Origin: Streptomyces aurantiacus
GTDB taxonomy: Bacteria; Actinomycetota; Actinomycetes; Streptomycetales; Streptomycetaceae
Assembly (NCBI RefSeq): GCF_027107535.1
Contig: NZ_CP114283.1
Location: forward strand, 7,502,001 to 7,566,000
DNA length: 64,000 bases
Direction: 5' to 3'
Part shown: piece after piece, positions 1-11,563 of the stretch
Layout of the letters: each line of letters starts with the position of its first letter
Numbering within the stretch: the first letter of the stretch is position 1
The notes under the pieces: model-generated
The model's input: the letters and a program-made list of their open reading frames with translations, nothing else
Told to the model about the DNA's origin: nothing
The model's database searches: none
Made by a program: the position numbers and the translations under genes

Positions 1-29
1 GAGTGCGCCGTCGGTGACGTGGCGGGTGA

Positions 30-2237
<2,208 letters not shown>

Positions 2238-2294
2238 GGGGACTCCTCGACTGGGAACCTGATCGGGACGAGCGGTGTACTAAAAGTGACGGCG

Positions 2295-3152
2295 CTACAA
2301 CAGATCGCGCAGGGCCCGGTCTCGGACCATGAGGGCTGCCTTCTTGTCTGGCAGATCGACCTCGGCGGAGAACCGGAAGCCGGCGCTGAGGAAGGCGGAC
2401 ACGGAAGGGGTGTTGCGAAGGTCGGGCTCCGCGACGACGCGAGCGCAGGAGGGGCGCCGGTCGAGGACGAGGTCGGAGACAGCCCTGAGCAGGATCGTGC
2501 CGAGCCCTCGCCCCCGGTTGGTGACGCCGCCGATGAGGAGGTGGATTCCGGTGTCGTGGAGGCGCGCCGGGTAGTGGCGGGCCAAGGGGTCGAGGTCCGC
2601 GCGGTAGATCTCCCAGTAGCTCATGGGTGTGCCGTCGAGCATGCCGAGGCAGGGGACGCTGCGCCCGTCGCCGCCGAGCTGGGCGCGCAGGTGATCCTCG
2701 GTCGCCGTCCCGGGACCGGAGAGCTCCCAGAAGGCAGCGACGGCGGGGTCGTCCATCCAGCGGCCGATGAGCGGAAGGTCACGGTCGATGTGCACGGGGA
2801 CCAGCTGGAGGACGCCCGCGGCGGTGGCCGTCGGCCCCCAGTCACCGACGCGGTCGAGCAGGTCGTCACCGGCCGGGGCGGCCGGGGTGGGCCTCGCCTC
2901 GCACCGTCCCGGGCCCCTGGCCCAGGGGCCCGGCTCCCCACCGCTCTGCTCACTCCGCTCCGTGGTCGCTCCGGCGTCCCCCGCCCCTTCGAGCGTTCCG
3001 GCTGCTCCGGTCCTCTCGGCGAAGAGGGCGAGGAATTCGTCGGGCAGGCGCAGGTCGAGGGTGTCCTCGCTGTCCGCACCGGGACTCGTACGGCTACGGG
3101 CGTCGGTGCGGGGGGCGGTTCCGGCGTCGGTGCTCGCATCGGTGGGAGGCAC
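2295..3152 (-). CDS. AlcB/IucB-type siderophore N-acyltransferase (GNAT fold)
   Basis: Acyltransferase expected to acylate an N-hydroxylated diamine, making the hydroxamate that the NIS synthetases attach to citrate. Residues ~115-280 carry the GNAT/AlcB signature: HIDRDLPLIGRWMDDP, FWEL, SYWEIYRADLDPL, the acetyl-CoA loop region GGVTNRGRGLGTILLRA and the C-terminal RVVAEPDLRNTPSVSAF stretch typical of siderophore acetyltransferases. Residues 1-110 are Gly/Ala/Thr-rich and probably disordered. The GTG start at 3152 has a GAGAGGAG ribosome-binding site. It lies 39 bp after the second synthetase and 57 bp before the first in the same operon. The acyl donor cannot be read from sequence. Confidence 0.88.
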   Translation of the reverse strand: MPPTDASTDAGTAPRTDARSRTSPGADSEDTLDLRLPDEFLALFAERTGAAGTLEGAGDAGATTERSEQSGGEPGPWARGPGRCEARPTPAAPAGDDLLDRVGDWGPTATAAGVLQLVPVHIDRDLPLIGRWMDDPAVAAFWELSGPGTATEDHLRAQLGGDGRSVPCLGMLDGTPMSYWEIYRADLDPLARHYPARLHDTGIHLLIGGVTNRGRGLGTILLRAVSDLVLDRRPSCARVVAEPDLRNTPSVSAFLSAGFRFSAEVDLPDKKAALMVRDRALRDLL

Positions 3153-3191
3153 GGCGACGCTCCTCTCAGGAGACGGGGTGGGTCATGTTCC

Positions 3192-5162
3192 TCAGGAATG
3201 AAGGGGGTTGGCGATGGTGACGTAGACGGACTGGGTGTCGACGGGGCCGACGAGTTCGTCGAGTCCGTGCAGCCGGGTCAGCAGGTTGGCCTTGCAGCGC
3301 AGGACCGGCGAGTCGAGCAGGTGGGCGGGCAGGGTGGTGCGCAGCCGGGCGGGCCCGGAGGCGACGTTGGCCAGGAAGCGGCGGAAGGCGGCCAGCAGCA
3401 GTCGTTCGTCGGCCAGGCGCTGGGAGCCGAAGGCGCCGATGAGGCCGAGCACGTTGTTGATGGCGAGGTAGTAGGCGAACCGCTCGTCGGTGACCTCGTC
3501 GGAGACGAAGGTGTCGCTGTGCTGGCCGATGCCCGGCAGTCGTTTGTCCAGTTCCGCGCGCCGTGACTCACGGAAGTAGTAGCCCTGGTTGTCGCGGTAG
3601 CGGCCGCCCCCCGGCCAGCCCTCCGGGTCCAGCAGGAGCAGGGTGTTCTGCTGGTGTGCCTCCAGCGCGATGCCGGCCTCGCTGTCCAGCCAGAGCACGG
3701 GGCGGACGACGTGTTCGAGGTAGCGCAGGAACCACTCCGTGGCGACGGCGCCGCGCGGCCGGCCCGTGCGGCCGGCGAGGCGGGTGACGATATCGGTGAG
3801 CCGGGATCGCGTCGTGGGCCTGTTCTGCTCGCCATGCCGATGTCCGGTGGACGCGGCTCGGGGCCTGGGTGAGACGAGTCCGGCGATACAGGAGACGTCG
3901 TCCGTCGGGGTGAACGGGTTGTGCCGGATCATCACGTCGAGACCGGGCACGGGGGCGCCGTCCGGGTCGTTCACCGCGAGCCACGCCGGGTCGCGGACGA
4001 TGTCGAAGCCCGGGTGGGCCGCCTGCCACTGTTCGGCGAGACCGGCGCGCAGCAGGCGGTGGACCTCGACCCCGCGGTGGAACTCCTTGCGGAGGTTCTC
4101 CCGGCGGGAGTTGGTGATGCGCAGGCCCAGCGACAGCTTCAGCATCGCGGGGGCGCCTGAGCGGTACAGGGTGCGGACGGAGGAGGTGGGGTGCCACGGG
4201 GAGCCGTGGGAACCGAGCTCGCGGAGCAGTCCGGCGTCAAGCAGTTCCGCCGTCTCGGGGCGGTGGCGGACTTCTTGGAGTTGCCAGGGGTGCATCGGCA
4301 GCGCGGCGTACCCGTCGGGCAGGTGCAGTCCGGCGCCGGCGAGCCGGGAGGTGAGCTGTTCCGCGGCTACGGGACGGCCGCGCTCGGTCCATGCCGAGTC
4401 GGTGGCGAAGGCGGAGGGGGCGACGGCCAGCCAGTGCAGTGCGAAGGAGCCGCGCAACTCTGGCGAGTAGAGCCGGGTTTCGGCCCCGGAGAGTCCTTCG
4501 CGGCTCTTGGGGGTGGGGTGGAGCGGGTGCCCGAGCAGCAGCGACTGCTCGGCGGAGAGGAAGAGGTCGGGCCCGTCAGCGGGGTTCTCCCTGCGGTCCG
4601 TGATGAACACGACGGTCCGGCGCAGGGAGTCCGCGACCCGGCCGATCAGGTCACCGCCTTCGGCGGAGGCAGGGGTCTCGGCCGGCGCACCCGGCGCGGC
4701 GGAGGCGACGGCCTGGGTGGGCGCCCCGTGCGTCGGGGTCTCACGTCCCAGCAGGGCCGCCAGTGTGACGGCGTCGGTGGGCGGATCCTGGTCCGAGGCG
4801 TCGGAGAGATGGGGAGGGCCCAGGCGGTGCCATCCCGTGGGGGACCAGTAGTGGACCGGCACGAGGAGGGCTGAGCCACTGGCGGGGAGGGGGATGCGGA
4901 GGGTGCCGTCGGCGGGAGCGGTGAGGTCGTGCTCGCGTACCCAGCAGCGCAGCAGGTTCTCAATGGCCGCGGCCTGGGCGGCGGTGTGCGGATCGGGGTG
5001 TTCCAGCAGGTCGGTGGTGGCGCCGTGCAACCCTTCGGACTTCTCTGACCCTCCCTTCTGCCGGGGGACCGATTCGGTCCCCTTCCCTAGCGGGAACTGC
5101 GTGCCGTGGGCTCCTCGCTCATGGGTGTGGGGACGGCCGTCGGATGCGGGAGTGGCATTCAA
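3192..5162 (-). CDS. NIS siderophore synthetase, IucA/IucC family (second)
   Basis: Second ATP-grasp-like NIS synthetase of the locus. It shows GHPLHPTPKSR at 211-221, HPWQ at 291-294, a basic block KLSLGLRITNSRREN, and EAHQQN in the C-terminal FhuF-like part. The open frame continues upstream into the aminotransferase gene, but that extension (to 5606) is Arg/Pro-rich shadow sequence. I place the start at the TTG at 5162, which has GAGGAA six bases upstream and gives 656 aa, a normal family length. The ~224 bp between this start and the aminotransferase stop contain nothing recognisable. Two different NIS synthetases in one operon usually mean stepwise acylation of the two ends of citrate (inference). 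Confidence 0.85.
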   Translation of the reverse strand: MNATPASDGRPHTHERGAHGTQFPLGKGTESVPRQKGGSEKSEGLHGATTDLLEHPDPHTAAQAAAIENLLRCWVREHDLTAPADGTLRIPLPASGSALLVPVHYWSPTGWHRLGPPHLSDASDQDPPTDAVTLAALLGRETPTHGAPTQAVASAAPGAPAETPASAEGGDLIGRVADSLRRTVVFITDRRENPADGPDLFLSAEQSLLLGHPLHPTPKSREGLSGAETRLYSPELRGSFALHWLAVAPSAFATDSAWTERGRPVAAEQLTSRLAGAGLHLPDGYAALPMHPWQLQEVRHRPETAELLDAGLLRELGSHGSPWHPTSSVRTLYRSGAPAMLKLSLGLRITNSRRENLRKEFHRGVEVHRLLRAGLAEQWQAAHPGFDIVRDPAWLAVNDPDGAPVPGLDVMIRHNPFTPTDDVSCIAGLVSPRPRAASTGHRHGEQNRPTTRSRLTDIVTRLAGRTGRPRGAVATEWFLRYLEHVVRPVLWLDSEAGIALEAHQQNTLLLLDPEGWPGGGRYRDNQGYYFRESRRAELDKRLPGIGQHSDTFVSDEVTDERFAYYLAINNVLGLIGAFGSQRLADERLLLAAFRRFLANVASGPARLRTTLPAHLLDSPVLRCKANLLTRLHGLDELVGPVDTQSVYVTIANPLHS

Positions 5163-5386
5163 GAGTGTTCCTCGGGATGGTTCAGGCTCGTACGGCGACG
5201 AACCGGGGCTGTTCCGGCGTGGTGGTACCTGTGCGTTTCCTGGTCGGTGCGGGGCCGACCCGTTCCGAAGACGGCGGAGGGGCGCGGTGCGCGGGGAGGC
5301 ACCTGCCTCTTGGGGATACCTGGCGGGTATCACCGCGCGGCGGCATTTCCCGGGCTCCGGGCCCGGTCGTGCACCGGATCGCCGCC

Positions 5387-6859
5387 CTATCCGGAGCGTT
5401 CCGACTGTTCGGGGTGCCCGGACACCGGTCGTCGGGCCTCCGCGACACGTGGACCGGTGGGCTCCTTCGCAACCTCCGCCACCGCGTCCGCGAGCCGGTC
5501 GAGGACGGCGGTCGCCTGCTCGTCGGTGATCGTGAGCGGTGGCAGCAGCCGCACCACGCTGGAGTGCCGGCCGCCGAGTTCCACGATCAGTCCGCGGCGC
5601 AGGCACTCCCGCTGGACGGCGGCCGCCAGTTCGGGCGCGGCGGGAGGCGGTCCTCCGGGAGCGGCGGGCGGCCTGTCGGGGTCCACGAGCTCGACGCCGA
5701 TCATGAGTCCCCGGCCGCGTACGTCGCCGACGAAGCCGAAGTCGGTCTCCAGAGCGCGGAGTTGGGTGATCATGTGCGCACCGAGTGCGGCGGCCCGCTC
5801 GGCGAGTTGGTTCTCACGGACGTACGCGAGGGTCGCGGCGCCTGCCGCCATGGCGAGTTGGTTGCCTCGGAACGTGCCGGCGTGGGAGCCGGGTTCCCAC
5901 ACGTCGAGGTCGTCGCGGTAGACGACCACGGCCAGGGGCAGGCTGCCGCCGATGGCCTTGGAGAGGACCATCACGTCGGGAGTGACGCCACTGTGCTCGA
6001 CCGCCCAGAAGGTGCCGGTCCGGCCCACCCCCGTCTGCACCTCGTCGGCGATCAGTGCGATGGAGCGCGCCGCCGTGATCTCCCGCATCCGCCGCATCCA
6101 GTCGTCGCGGGCCGGAATCACACCGCCCTCGCCCTGCACCGGTTCGAGGATCATGCCCGCCGGGCCCGGCACCCCGGACTTGGGGTCGTCGAGGATGGAT
6201 TCGGTCCAGCGCGCGGCGAGTTCCGCCCCACGCTCGCCTCCGACACCGAAGGGGCAGCGATAGGGGTGCGGGTAGGGCAGGCGCGCCACCCGCACGTCGG
6301 GCGCGCCCCCGGATGCCTCGAGCGCCCCCGCGGTCATCCCGTGGTAGGCGCCGGCGAAGGCGAGGATCCCGCCGCGCCCCGTCGCGGTGCGCACCAGTTT
6401 CAGCGCGGCCTCCACGGCATCCGTCCCGGCGGGGCCGCAGAACTGCACGCGCGCGCGGTCGGCGAGACCCGGCGGCAGCGTGCGGAACAGTTCGGTGGTG
6501 AAGGCGTCCTTGACGGGTGTGGCCAGGTCGAGGACATGCAGCGGGGCCTCCGAGTCGAGGACCTTGCGGATGGCCTCCAGAACGACGGGGTGGTTGTGGC
6601 CGAGGGCCAGAGTGCCCGCCCCTGAGAGACAGTCGAGGTAGCGGCTCCCGTCGGCGCCCTCGATCGTCAGTCCACGGGCTCGTACGGGGACGATCGGCAG
6701 GGCGCGCGCATAGGTGCGCGCCGCTGACTCGCGCGCCGACTGCCGCCGCAGGATCCCCTCGTGCGCCGCGCGCGCTCCGGCGTCCTCGTGCAGCGTGCGC
6801 GCGCCCGCCGCTTCCTGCGTCGCGGGCGCCACCTCGGGCGCAGACTCCGTCACCGCCAC
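5387..6859 (-). CDS. Diaminobutyrate-type class III PLP aminotransferase of siderophore locus
   Basis: Class III (ornithine/DABA/GABA-type) aminotransferase, expected to make L-2,4-diaminobutyrate from aspartate semialdehyde with glutamate as donor, as RhbA and EctB do. The PLP lysine is K301 in VLSKAIGG, the PLP-binding aspartate is in DEVQTGVGRTG (272-282), and GPAGTDAVEAALKL (142-155) and AYHG complete the fold signature. The GTG start at 6859 has GGGAGG about 10 bases upstream. It is the first gene of the minus-strand siderophore operon. It is not in an ectoine context: no ectA or ectC is beside it. No DmdR/IdeR iron box (TTAGGTTAGGCTAACCTAA-like) is visible in the ~330 bp upstream. Confidence 0.88.
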   Translation of the reverse strand: MAVTESAPEVAPATQEAAGARTLHEDAGARAAHEGILRRQSARESAARTYARALPIVPVRARGLTIEGADGSRYLDCLSGAGTLALGHNHPVVLEAIRKVLDSEAPLHVLDLATPVKDAFTTELFRTLPPGLADRARVQFCGPAGTDAVEAALKLVRTATGRGGILAFAGAYHGMTAGALEASGGAPDVRVARLPYPHPYRCPFGVGGERGAELAARWTESILDDPKSGVPGPAGMILEPVQGEGGVIPARDDWMRRMREITAARSIALIADEVQTGVGRTGTFWAVEHSGVTPDVMVLSKAIGGSLPLAVVVYRDDLDVWEPGSHAGTFRGNQLAMAAGAATLAYVRENQLAERAAALGAHMITQLRALETDFGFVGDVRGRGLMIGVELVDPDRPPAAPGGPPPAAPELAAAVQRECLRRGLIVELGGRHSSVVRLLPPLTITDEQATAVLDRLADAVAEVAKEPTGPRVAEARRPVSGHPEQSERSG

Positions 6860-7046
6860 GTCTGTCGGTCCTCCCGCTGTCCAGAGGCGAGTTGCCGGTC
6901 CGCCCGGTGGGAGGCGGCAGGGGGATGAACGCAGCCGGAACGTCCCCCGTACGTACCAACGACGAGGACCGCGCGGGGCAACGGCGGAACGTAGATCCTT
7001 GCCGTGACGGAACCGTTGCGGGCCCGTCGGAAGTCCCCCACAGCAA

Positions 7047-7054
7047 CGGCATAG
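7047..7054 (+). promoter_or_regulatory. Possible -10 region shared by the two protease genes (copy 1)
   Basis: The octamer GGCATAGT lies 133 bp before the first protease start and recurs 102 bp before the second protease start. CATAGT could be a -10 hexamer. No convincing -35 is visible, so this is only a shared-sequence hint. Confidence 0.25.
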
Positions 7055-7186
7055 TCTGTGTGCCGCTCAGCGATCCTCGCTGATCAGCACCACGGTCCAC
7101 GCCGGACACGGCCGGGTCCCCGGATCCGTACGAAGTCCCGTGTGGCAGCACAGAGTTGTTCGTTCACCTCCAGGGGGAGTCACACC

Positions 7187-8416
7187 ATGCGACCGATACG
7201 CCCGCTCTTCACCGCCCGTCGAGGGAGGAGCCCGCGCCGCAGAACCTCCCCCGTGCTTGCCGCGGTCGGCCTGGCCACCGCGCTGGCGCTGACCGCCACC
7301 GCCTGTGACTCGGGTGAGAACGCCGACGCGAGCGCCGAGACGTCGGCCGCCGCGGCCGGCGACGGCAAGATCCAGATCCCGGACGACATCAAGGACAGGC
7401 TCAAGGAGCACGGGATCGATGTCGACCAGTGGAAGGGCGGCGCCTGGAAGAACTGGGACCGGGAGGACTGGCTGCGCGAGGCCGGTGACTACATCAACCC
7501 GATCATCCAGGGGCTGTGGGACCCGGACCGTATGCGTGAGGCCGAGGACCCGGACCAGGGCAAGGGCGTCGACGAGAACGACCTCTCGGGCGACCAGGGC
7601 GTGACCGACCCGGAGCCGGCACCCGTGCAGGCGAAGGCGGTTCCGGCGCGCTATCACGAGAACGCGCCCGAGGCGGGCAAGGTGTTCTTCGACTCCCCCG
7701 AGGGCACGATGGTCTGCTCGGCGACCGTGGTCGAGGACCCGGCCAACCCGGGCAGGTCCAACCTCGTGTGGACCGCGGGCCACTGTGTGCACGCGGGCAA
7801 GAAGGGCGGCTGGTACCGCAACATCGCCTTCGTGCCCTCGTACAACAACGACGCCATGTCGGCGACGGAGATCACGGGTGCCACCAAGGAGGAGGTCGCT
7901 CCGTACGGCGTCTGGTGGGGTGACTGGGCGCAGACCTCGGACCAGTGGATCGAGCAGGGTGGCGCGACGGGCGGTGACGGCGCCTCGTACGACTTCGCCG
8001 TCATTCATGTGACCCCGGAGAAGGGCAGCGGCGGCAAGTCCCTGGAGGAGACGGTCGGTTCGGCCCTCCCGGTGGACTTCGACGCTCCGCCCGTGTCGCA
8101 GGTCGGGGACATCACCGCGACCGGTTACCCGGCGGCGAAGCCGTTCGACGGGGAGACCATGTACCAATGCGCGGACAAGCCTGGCCGGCTCTCGATCGCC
8201 AAGTCCGAGCCGACGATGTACCGCATCGGATGCACCATGACCGGCGGTTCGTCCGGCGGCGGCTGGGTCGCGACGGGCTCGGACGGCAGTCCCGCCCTGG
8301 TGTCCAACACCTCCATCGGCCCGGTGACCGCCGGCTGGCTGGCGGGCCCGCACCTGGGCACGGAGGCCAAGGGCATCTACGACTCGGTGAGCAAGAAGTT
8401 CGCCGCGCAGCGGTAG
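7187..8416 (+). CDS. Lipoprotein-like secreted serine protease, trypsin/V8 fold (tandem copy 1)
   Basis: Exported serine endopeptidase-like protein. The ATG at 7187 follows GGGGGAG at a 7-base spacing; the longer upstream frame lacks such a site. The signal peptide ends LALTATAC, suggesting lipidation at C40. Residues 60-160 form a Lys/Asp/Trp-rich region (DIKDRLKEHGIDVDQWKGG) followed by a linker. The protease domain runs from ~160 with H199 (WTAGHC), D269 (YDFAVIHV) and S356 (GGSSGGG), all three catalytic positions present. A closely similar paralogue follows 188 bp downstream with its own leader. Substrate and true anchoring are unknown. Confidence 0.85.
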   Translation: MRPIRPLFTARRGRSPRRRTSPVLAAVGLATALALTATACDSGENADASAETSAAAAGDGKIQIPDDIKDRLKEHGIDVDQWKGGAWKNWDREDWLREAGDYINPIIQGLWDPDRMREAEDPDQGKGVDENDLSGDQGVTDPEPAPVQAKAVPARYHENAPEAGKVFFDSPEGTMVCSATVVEDPANPGRSNLVWTAGHCVHAGKKGGWYRNIAFVPSYNNDAMSATEITGATKEEVAPYGVWWGDWAQTSDQWIEQGGATGGDGASYDFAVIHVTPEKGSGGKSLEETVGSALPVDFDAPPVSQVGDITATGYPAAKPFDGETMYQCADKPGRLSIAKSEPTMYRIGCTMTGGSSGGGWVATGSDGSPALVSNTSIGPVTAGWLAGPHLGTEAKGIYDSVSKKFAAQR

Positions 8417-8495
8417 CGGTATGAGGACGGACGGCGGCAGGGTGGGCCTCACGGAAACCTTCACCACCCGACCGCCGTTCGTCCCCGACTCCCCG

Positions 8496-8503
8496 GGCAT
8501 AGT
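8496..8503 (+). promoter_or_regulatory. Possible -10 region shared by the two protease genes (copy 2)
   Basis: Second occurrence of GGCATAGT, 102 bp before the second protease start. It supports separate transcription of the two copies, but without a clear -35. Confidence 0.25.
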
Positions 8504-8527
8504 GGGGTGTCGCGGTGACACAGGCCC

Positions 8528-8556
8528 CGCGGAGAGCCCTGTTCGAGCTCTCCGCG
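8528..8556 (+). other. Hairpin in leader of second protease gene
   Basis: Perfect 10-bp inverted repeat CGCGGAGAGC / GCTCTCCGCG with a 9-base loop. It lies ~112 bp after the first protease stop and ~50 bp before the second protease start, so it may terminate the first transcript or structure the second one's leader. No T-tract follows. Confidence 0.4.
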
Positions 8557-8604
8557 CCTGTCCCGCAGGTGAGAGATGCACGTTCTATCGGGGGTAACAA
8601 CACC

Positions 8605-9807
8605 ATGCGTTCCACACGTCCGTCCTTCGCGGGGAGCCGCGGGCGGCGCCGCTTCCTTGCCGCCACCGGACTCGCGGCGGCTCTGATGGTCACCGCCACC
8701 GCCTGTGACTCGGGTGACGACAAGGCCGCCGCCGAGAAGTCGGCCGCCACAGGTTCCGGAGCCTCGGGCGCGGACAAGATCGAGATTCCCGCCGACATCG
8801 CCGACCGGCTCAAGGAGCACGGGATCGATGTCGACCAGTGGAAGGACGGCGAATGGAAGAACTGGGACAGGGACAAGTGGCTCAGTGAGGCCGAGGACTT
8901 CGTCAACCCGGTGATCGCGGGTCTCTGGAAGCCCGAGCGGATGAAGTCCGCCGAGGACCCGGAGAAGACGATCTCCGCGAAGGACGCCGCGGCCCAGCAG
9001 GGCGGGAGCGACCCGGCGCCCGCCCCCGTCACGGCGACGCGCGAGAAGACCCCGTACCACGAGAACGCCGCCCCGGTCGGGAAGGTCTTCTTCGACTCCC
9101 CCGAGGGTTCGATGGTCTGCTCCGGCACGGTCGTCAAGGACCCGCGCAACCCGGGCAAATCCAACCTCGTGTGGACCGCGGGCCACTGCGTGCACGCGGG
9201 CGGTGGCGGCGGCTGGTACCGCAACATCGCCTTCGTGCCCGCCTACAACGACCTCGGCAAGTCCGAGGCCCAGCTCGGCAGGGCCACGCAGCAGGAGATC
9301 GCCCCTTACGGCCAGTACTGGGCGGACTGGGCCTCGACCTCGGACGAGTGGATCGAGGGCGGCTCGGAGTCGGGCGGCGCGGGTGCCGCGTACGACTACG
9401 CGGTGCTGCACGTGAAGCCCGAGTCCGGCTCCAAGTCCCTTGAGGAGACGGTCGGCAACGCGCTGGACGTGGACTTCTCCACGCCCGCCGCCGCGGACGC
9501 GGGCTCCATGGGCGCCTGGGGCTACCCGGCCGCGGCGCCGTACGACGGTCTGATCATGCACAAGTGTGTCGACCGGCCGGGCCGCCTCTCGCTCAGCCCG
9601 GGGCTGCCGACGATGTACCGCATCGGGTGCACGATGACCGGCGGTTCGTCCGGCGGCGGCTGGTTCCGTGTCGTCGACGGCAAGACCGTGCTCGTCTCGA
9701 ACACGTCGATCGGCCCGTCCGACAACACCTGGCTGGCGGGACCGCAGCTGGGCAAGGGCGCCGAGGCGATCTACGACACCATGAGCGAGGAGTACGGCGA
9801 CAAGTAG
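8605..9807 (+). CDS. Lipoprotein-like secreted serine protease, trypsin/V8 fold (tandem copy 2)
   Basis: Paralogue of the gene at 7187-8416 with the same architecture. The signal peptide ends MVTATAC (C34), followed by the KEHGIDVDQWKDGEWKNW-type region, a Pro/Ala linker and the protease domain with WTAGHC (His), YDYAVLHV (Asp) and GGSSGGG (Ser). The ATG at 8605 has GGGGG upstream at ~10 bases; an earlier in-frame start at 8515 lacks a site and would bury the signal peptide. The long blocks shared between the copies point to a local gene duplication. It ends just before a strong bidirectional terminator. Confidence 0.85.
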   Translation: MRSTRPSFAGSRGRRRFLAATGLAAALMVTATACDSGDDKAAAEKSAATGSGASGADKIEIPADIADRLKEHGIDVDQWKDGEWKNWDRDKWLSEAEDFVNPVIAGLWKPERMKSAEDPEKTISAKDAAAQQGGSDPAPAPVTATREKTPYHENAAPVGKVFFDSPEGSMVCSGTVVKDPRNPGKSNLVWTAGHCVHAGGGGGWYRNIAFVPAYNDLGKSEAQLGRATQQEIAPYGQYWADWASTSDEWIEGGSESGGAGAAYDYAVLHVKPESGSKSLEETVGNALDVDFSTPAAADAGSMGAWGYPAAAPYDGLIMHKCVDRPGRLSLSPGLPTMYRIGCTMTGGSSGGGWFRVVDGKTVLVSNTSIGPSDNTWLAGPQLGKGAEAIYDTMSEEYGDK

Positions 9808-9840
9808 GCGCCGTACGACACAACCGAGTCGCGCGTACGA

Positions 9841-9877
9841 CGAAGGCCCGCCCCCTGCGAGAGGGGGCGGGCCTTCG
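9841..9877. terminator. Bidirectional terminator between protease and hflX
   Basis: Perfect 16-bp stem (CGAAGGCCCGCCCCCT and its complement) with a 5-base loop, between the convergent ends of the second protease gene (9807) and hflX (9887). Its position and strength suit termination from both sides. Confidence 0.85.
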
Positions 9878-9886
9878 CTCCGTGGA

Positions 9887-11380
9887 TCAGGCCGCGGGCA
9901 CGGGAACGTACGGAGCGAGCTCCGCCGCCAGTTCCTCGTGCACCCGTACCTTCATCAGCGTGCCCTCCGGGGTGTGCTCCTCGGAGATCACCTCGCCGTC
10001 GGTGTGGGCGCGCGCGACCAGCCGGCCGAGTGTGTACGGCACGAGTGCCTCGATCTCGACCGAGGGGTGCGGCAGTTCGACGTCGATGAGCGCGAGCAGC
10101 TCGTCGATGCCCTGGCCGGTGCGGGCCGAGACCGCGATGGAGCGCTTCTCGTTCCGCATGAGCCGCTGGAGTACCAGCGGGTCGGCCGCGTCCGCCTTGT
10201 TGATCACCACGATTTCGGGCACCTTGGTGGCGCCCACGTCGCGGATGACCTCGCGCACGGCGGCCAGCTGCTCCTCCGGCGCCGGGTGCGAACCGTCGAC
10301 CACATGCAGGATCAGGTCGGAGTCGCCGACCTCCTCCATCGTGGAGCGGAACGCCTCGACGAGGTGGTGCGGCAGGTGCCGTACGAAGCCGACGGTGTCC
10401 GCGAGTGTGTAGATCCGCCCGCTGGGCGTCTCGGCACGGCGGACGGTCGGGTCGAGGGTGGCGAACAGCTCGTTCTGCACCAGGACGCCCGCGCCCGTGA
10501 GGCGGTTGAGCAGCGAGGACTTGCCGGCGTTCGTGTAGCCGGCGATCGCCACCGAGGGCACCTTGTTGCGACGGCGCTCCTGGCGCTTGATCTCGCGGCC
10601 GGTCTTCATGTCGCCGATCTCCCGGCGCATCTTCGCCATCTTCTCGCGAATACGACGCCGGTCGGTCTCGATCTTGGTCTCACCGGGACCACGGGTGGCG
10701 AGGCCGCCGCCCTTGCCGCCGCCCATCTGACGGGACAGCGACTGACCCCAGCCCCGGAGCCTCGGCAGCATGTACTGCATCTGCGCGAGGGCGACCTGCG
10801 CCTTGCCCTCTCGGGACTTGGCGTGCTGGGCGAAGATGTCGAGGATCAGGGCCGTACGGTCGATGACCTTGACCTTGACGACGTCTTCGAGGTGGATCAG
10901 CTGGCCCGGCGAGAGCTCACCGTCGCAGATGACGGTGTCGGCGCCGGTCTCCAGCACGATGTCCCGCAGCTCGTTGGCCTTGCCGGAACCGATGTACGTG
11001 GCCGCGTCGGGCTTGTCCCTGCGCTGGATGACTCCGTCGAGCACGAGCGCTCCCGCGGTCTCCGCGAGGGCGGCCAGCTCGGCCAGCGAGTTGTCCGCGT
11101 CGGTCGCGGTCCCCGAGGTCCACACGCCGACGAGCACCACACGCTCCAGACGGAGCTGCCGGTACTCGACCTCGGTGACGTCCTCGAGCTCGGTGGAGAG
11201 TCCGGCGACACGGCGCAGGGCCGCACGCTCGGAGCGGTCGAGCTGGTCGCCGTCCCGCTCTCCGTCGATCTCGTGGCTCCAGGCGACGTCCTCTTCCATC
11301 AGGGCATCGGCCCGAAGACCGTCGGGGTTGTTCTGCGCGAGGCTCTGTGTGTCCTGGGAAGGGGAAGAAGAGGAGGTCAT
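9887..11380 (-). CDS. hflX: Ribosome-associated GTPase HflX
   Basis: HflX-family GTPase, which binds the 50S subunit and in other bacteria splits or rescues stalled ribosomes after stress. The N-terminal HflX domain includes the glycine-rich loop MGGGKGGGLATRGPGETK. The G domain shows G1 GYTNAGKSSLLN, DTVGFVRHLP (G3) and NKAD (G4). The start is set at the ATG at 11380 (MTSSSSPSQ), with AAGGA just upstream, giving 497 aa, the usual actinobacterial length; the frame runs on to 11548 without a supporting site. It is transcribed toward the terminator at 9841-9877. Confidence 0.93.
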   Translation of the reverse strand: MTSSSSPSQDTQSLAQNNPDGLRADALMEEDVAWSHEIDGERDGDQLDRSERAALRRVAGLSTELEDVTEVEYRQLRLERVVLVGVWTSGTATDADNSLAELAALAETAGALVLDGVIQRRDKPDAATYIGSGKANELRDIVLETGADTVICDGELSPGQLIHLEDVVKVKVIDRTALILDIFAQHAKSREGKAQVALAQMQYMLPRLRGWGQSLSRQMGGGKGGGLATRGPGETKIETDRRRIREKMAKMRREIGDMKTGREIKRQERRRNKVPSVAIAGYTNAGKSSLLNRLTGAGVLVQNELFATLDPTVRRAETPSGRIYTLADTVGFVRHLPHHLVEAFRSTMEEVGDSDLILHVVDGSHPAPEEQLAAVREVIRDVGATKVPEIVVINKADAADPLVLQRLMRNEKRSIAVSARTGQGIDELLALIDVELPHPSVEIEALVPYTLGRLVARAHTDGEVISEEHTPEGTLMKVRVHEELAAELAPYVPVPAA

Positions 11381-11563
11381 TGGGTCCTTACGTCGATGGG
11401 GATACCTGGGGCGACGGACTTGTGGCCCGTCACTGTTCAGAACGTCCGGGGCCGCCGGGAGATTCCCGCCCGGGGCCGGAGCGCCGTGCCGCCGACCTGA
11501 GGCGTCGTCGACGTGAAGATGTTCGCACGGCACGCCCCGTCTCGTCACTCGTATTTCCGGGGG

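Noticed and set aside
5163..5606. N-terminal extension of the second NIS synthetase to 5606
   Set aside because: Overlaps the aminotransferase gene on the same strand, is Arg/Pro-rich, and a TTG with a good ribosome-binding site gives normal length.
6860..7186. Iron box upstream of the siderophore operon
   Set aside because: No sequence resembling the 19-bp DmdR/IdeR palindrome was found by eye.
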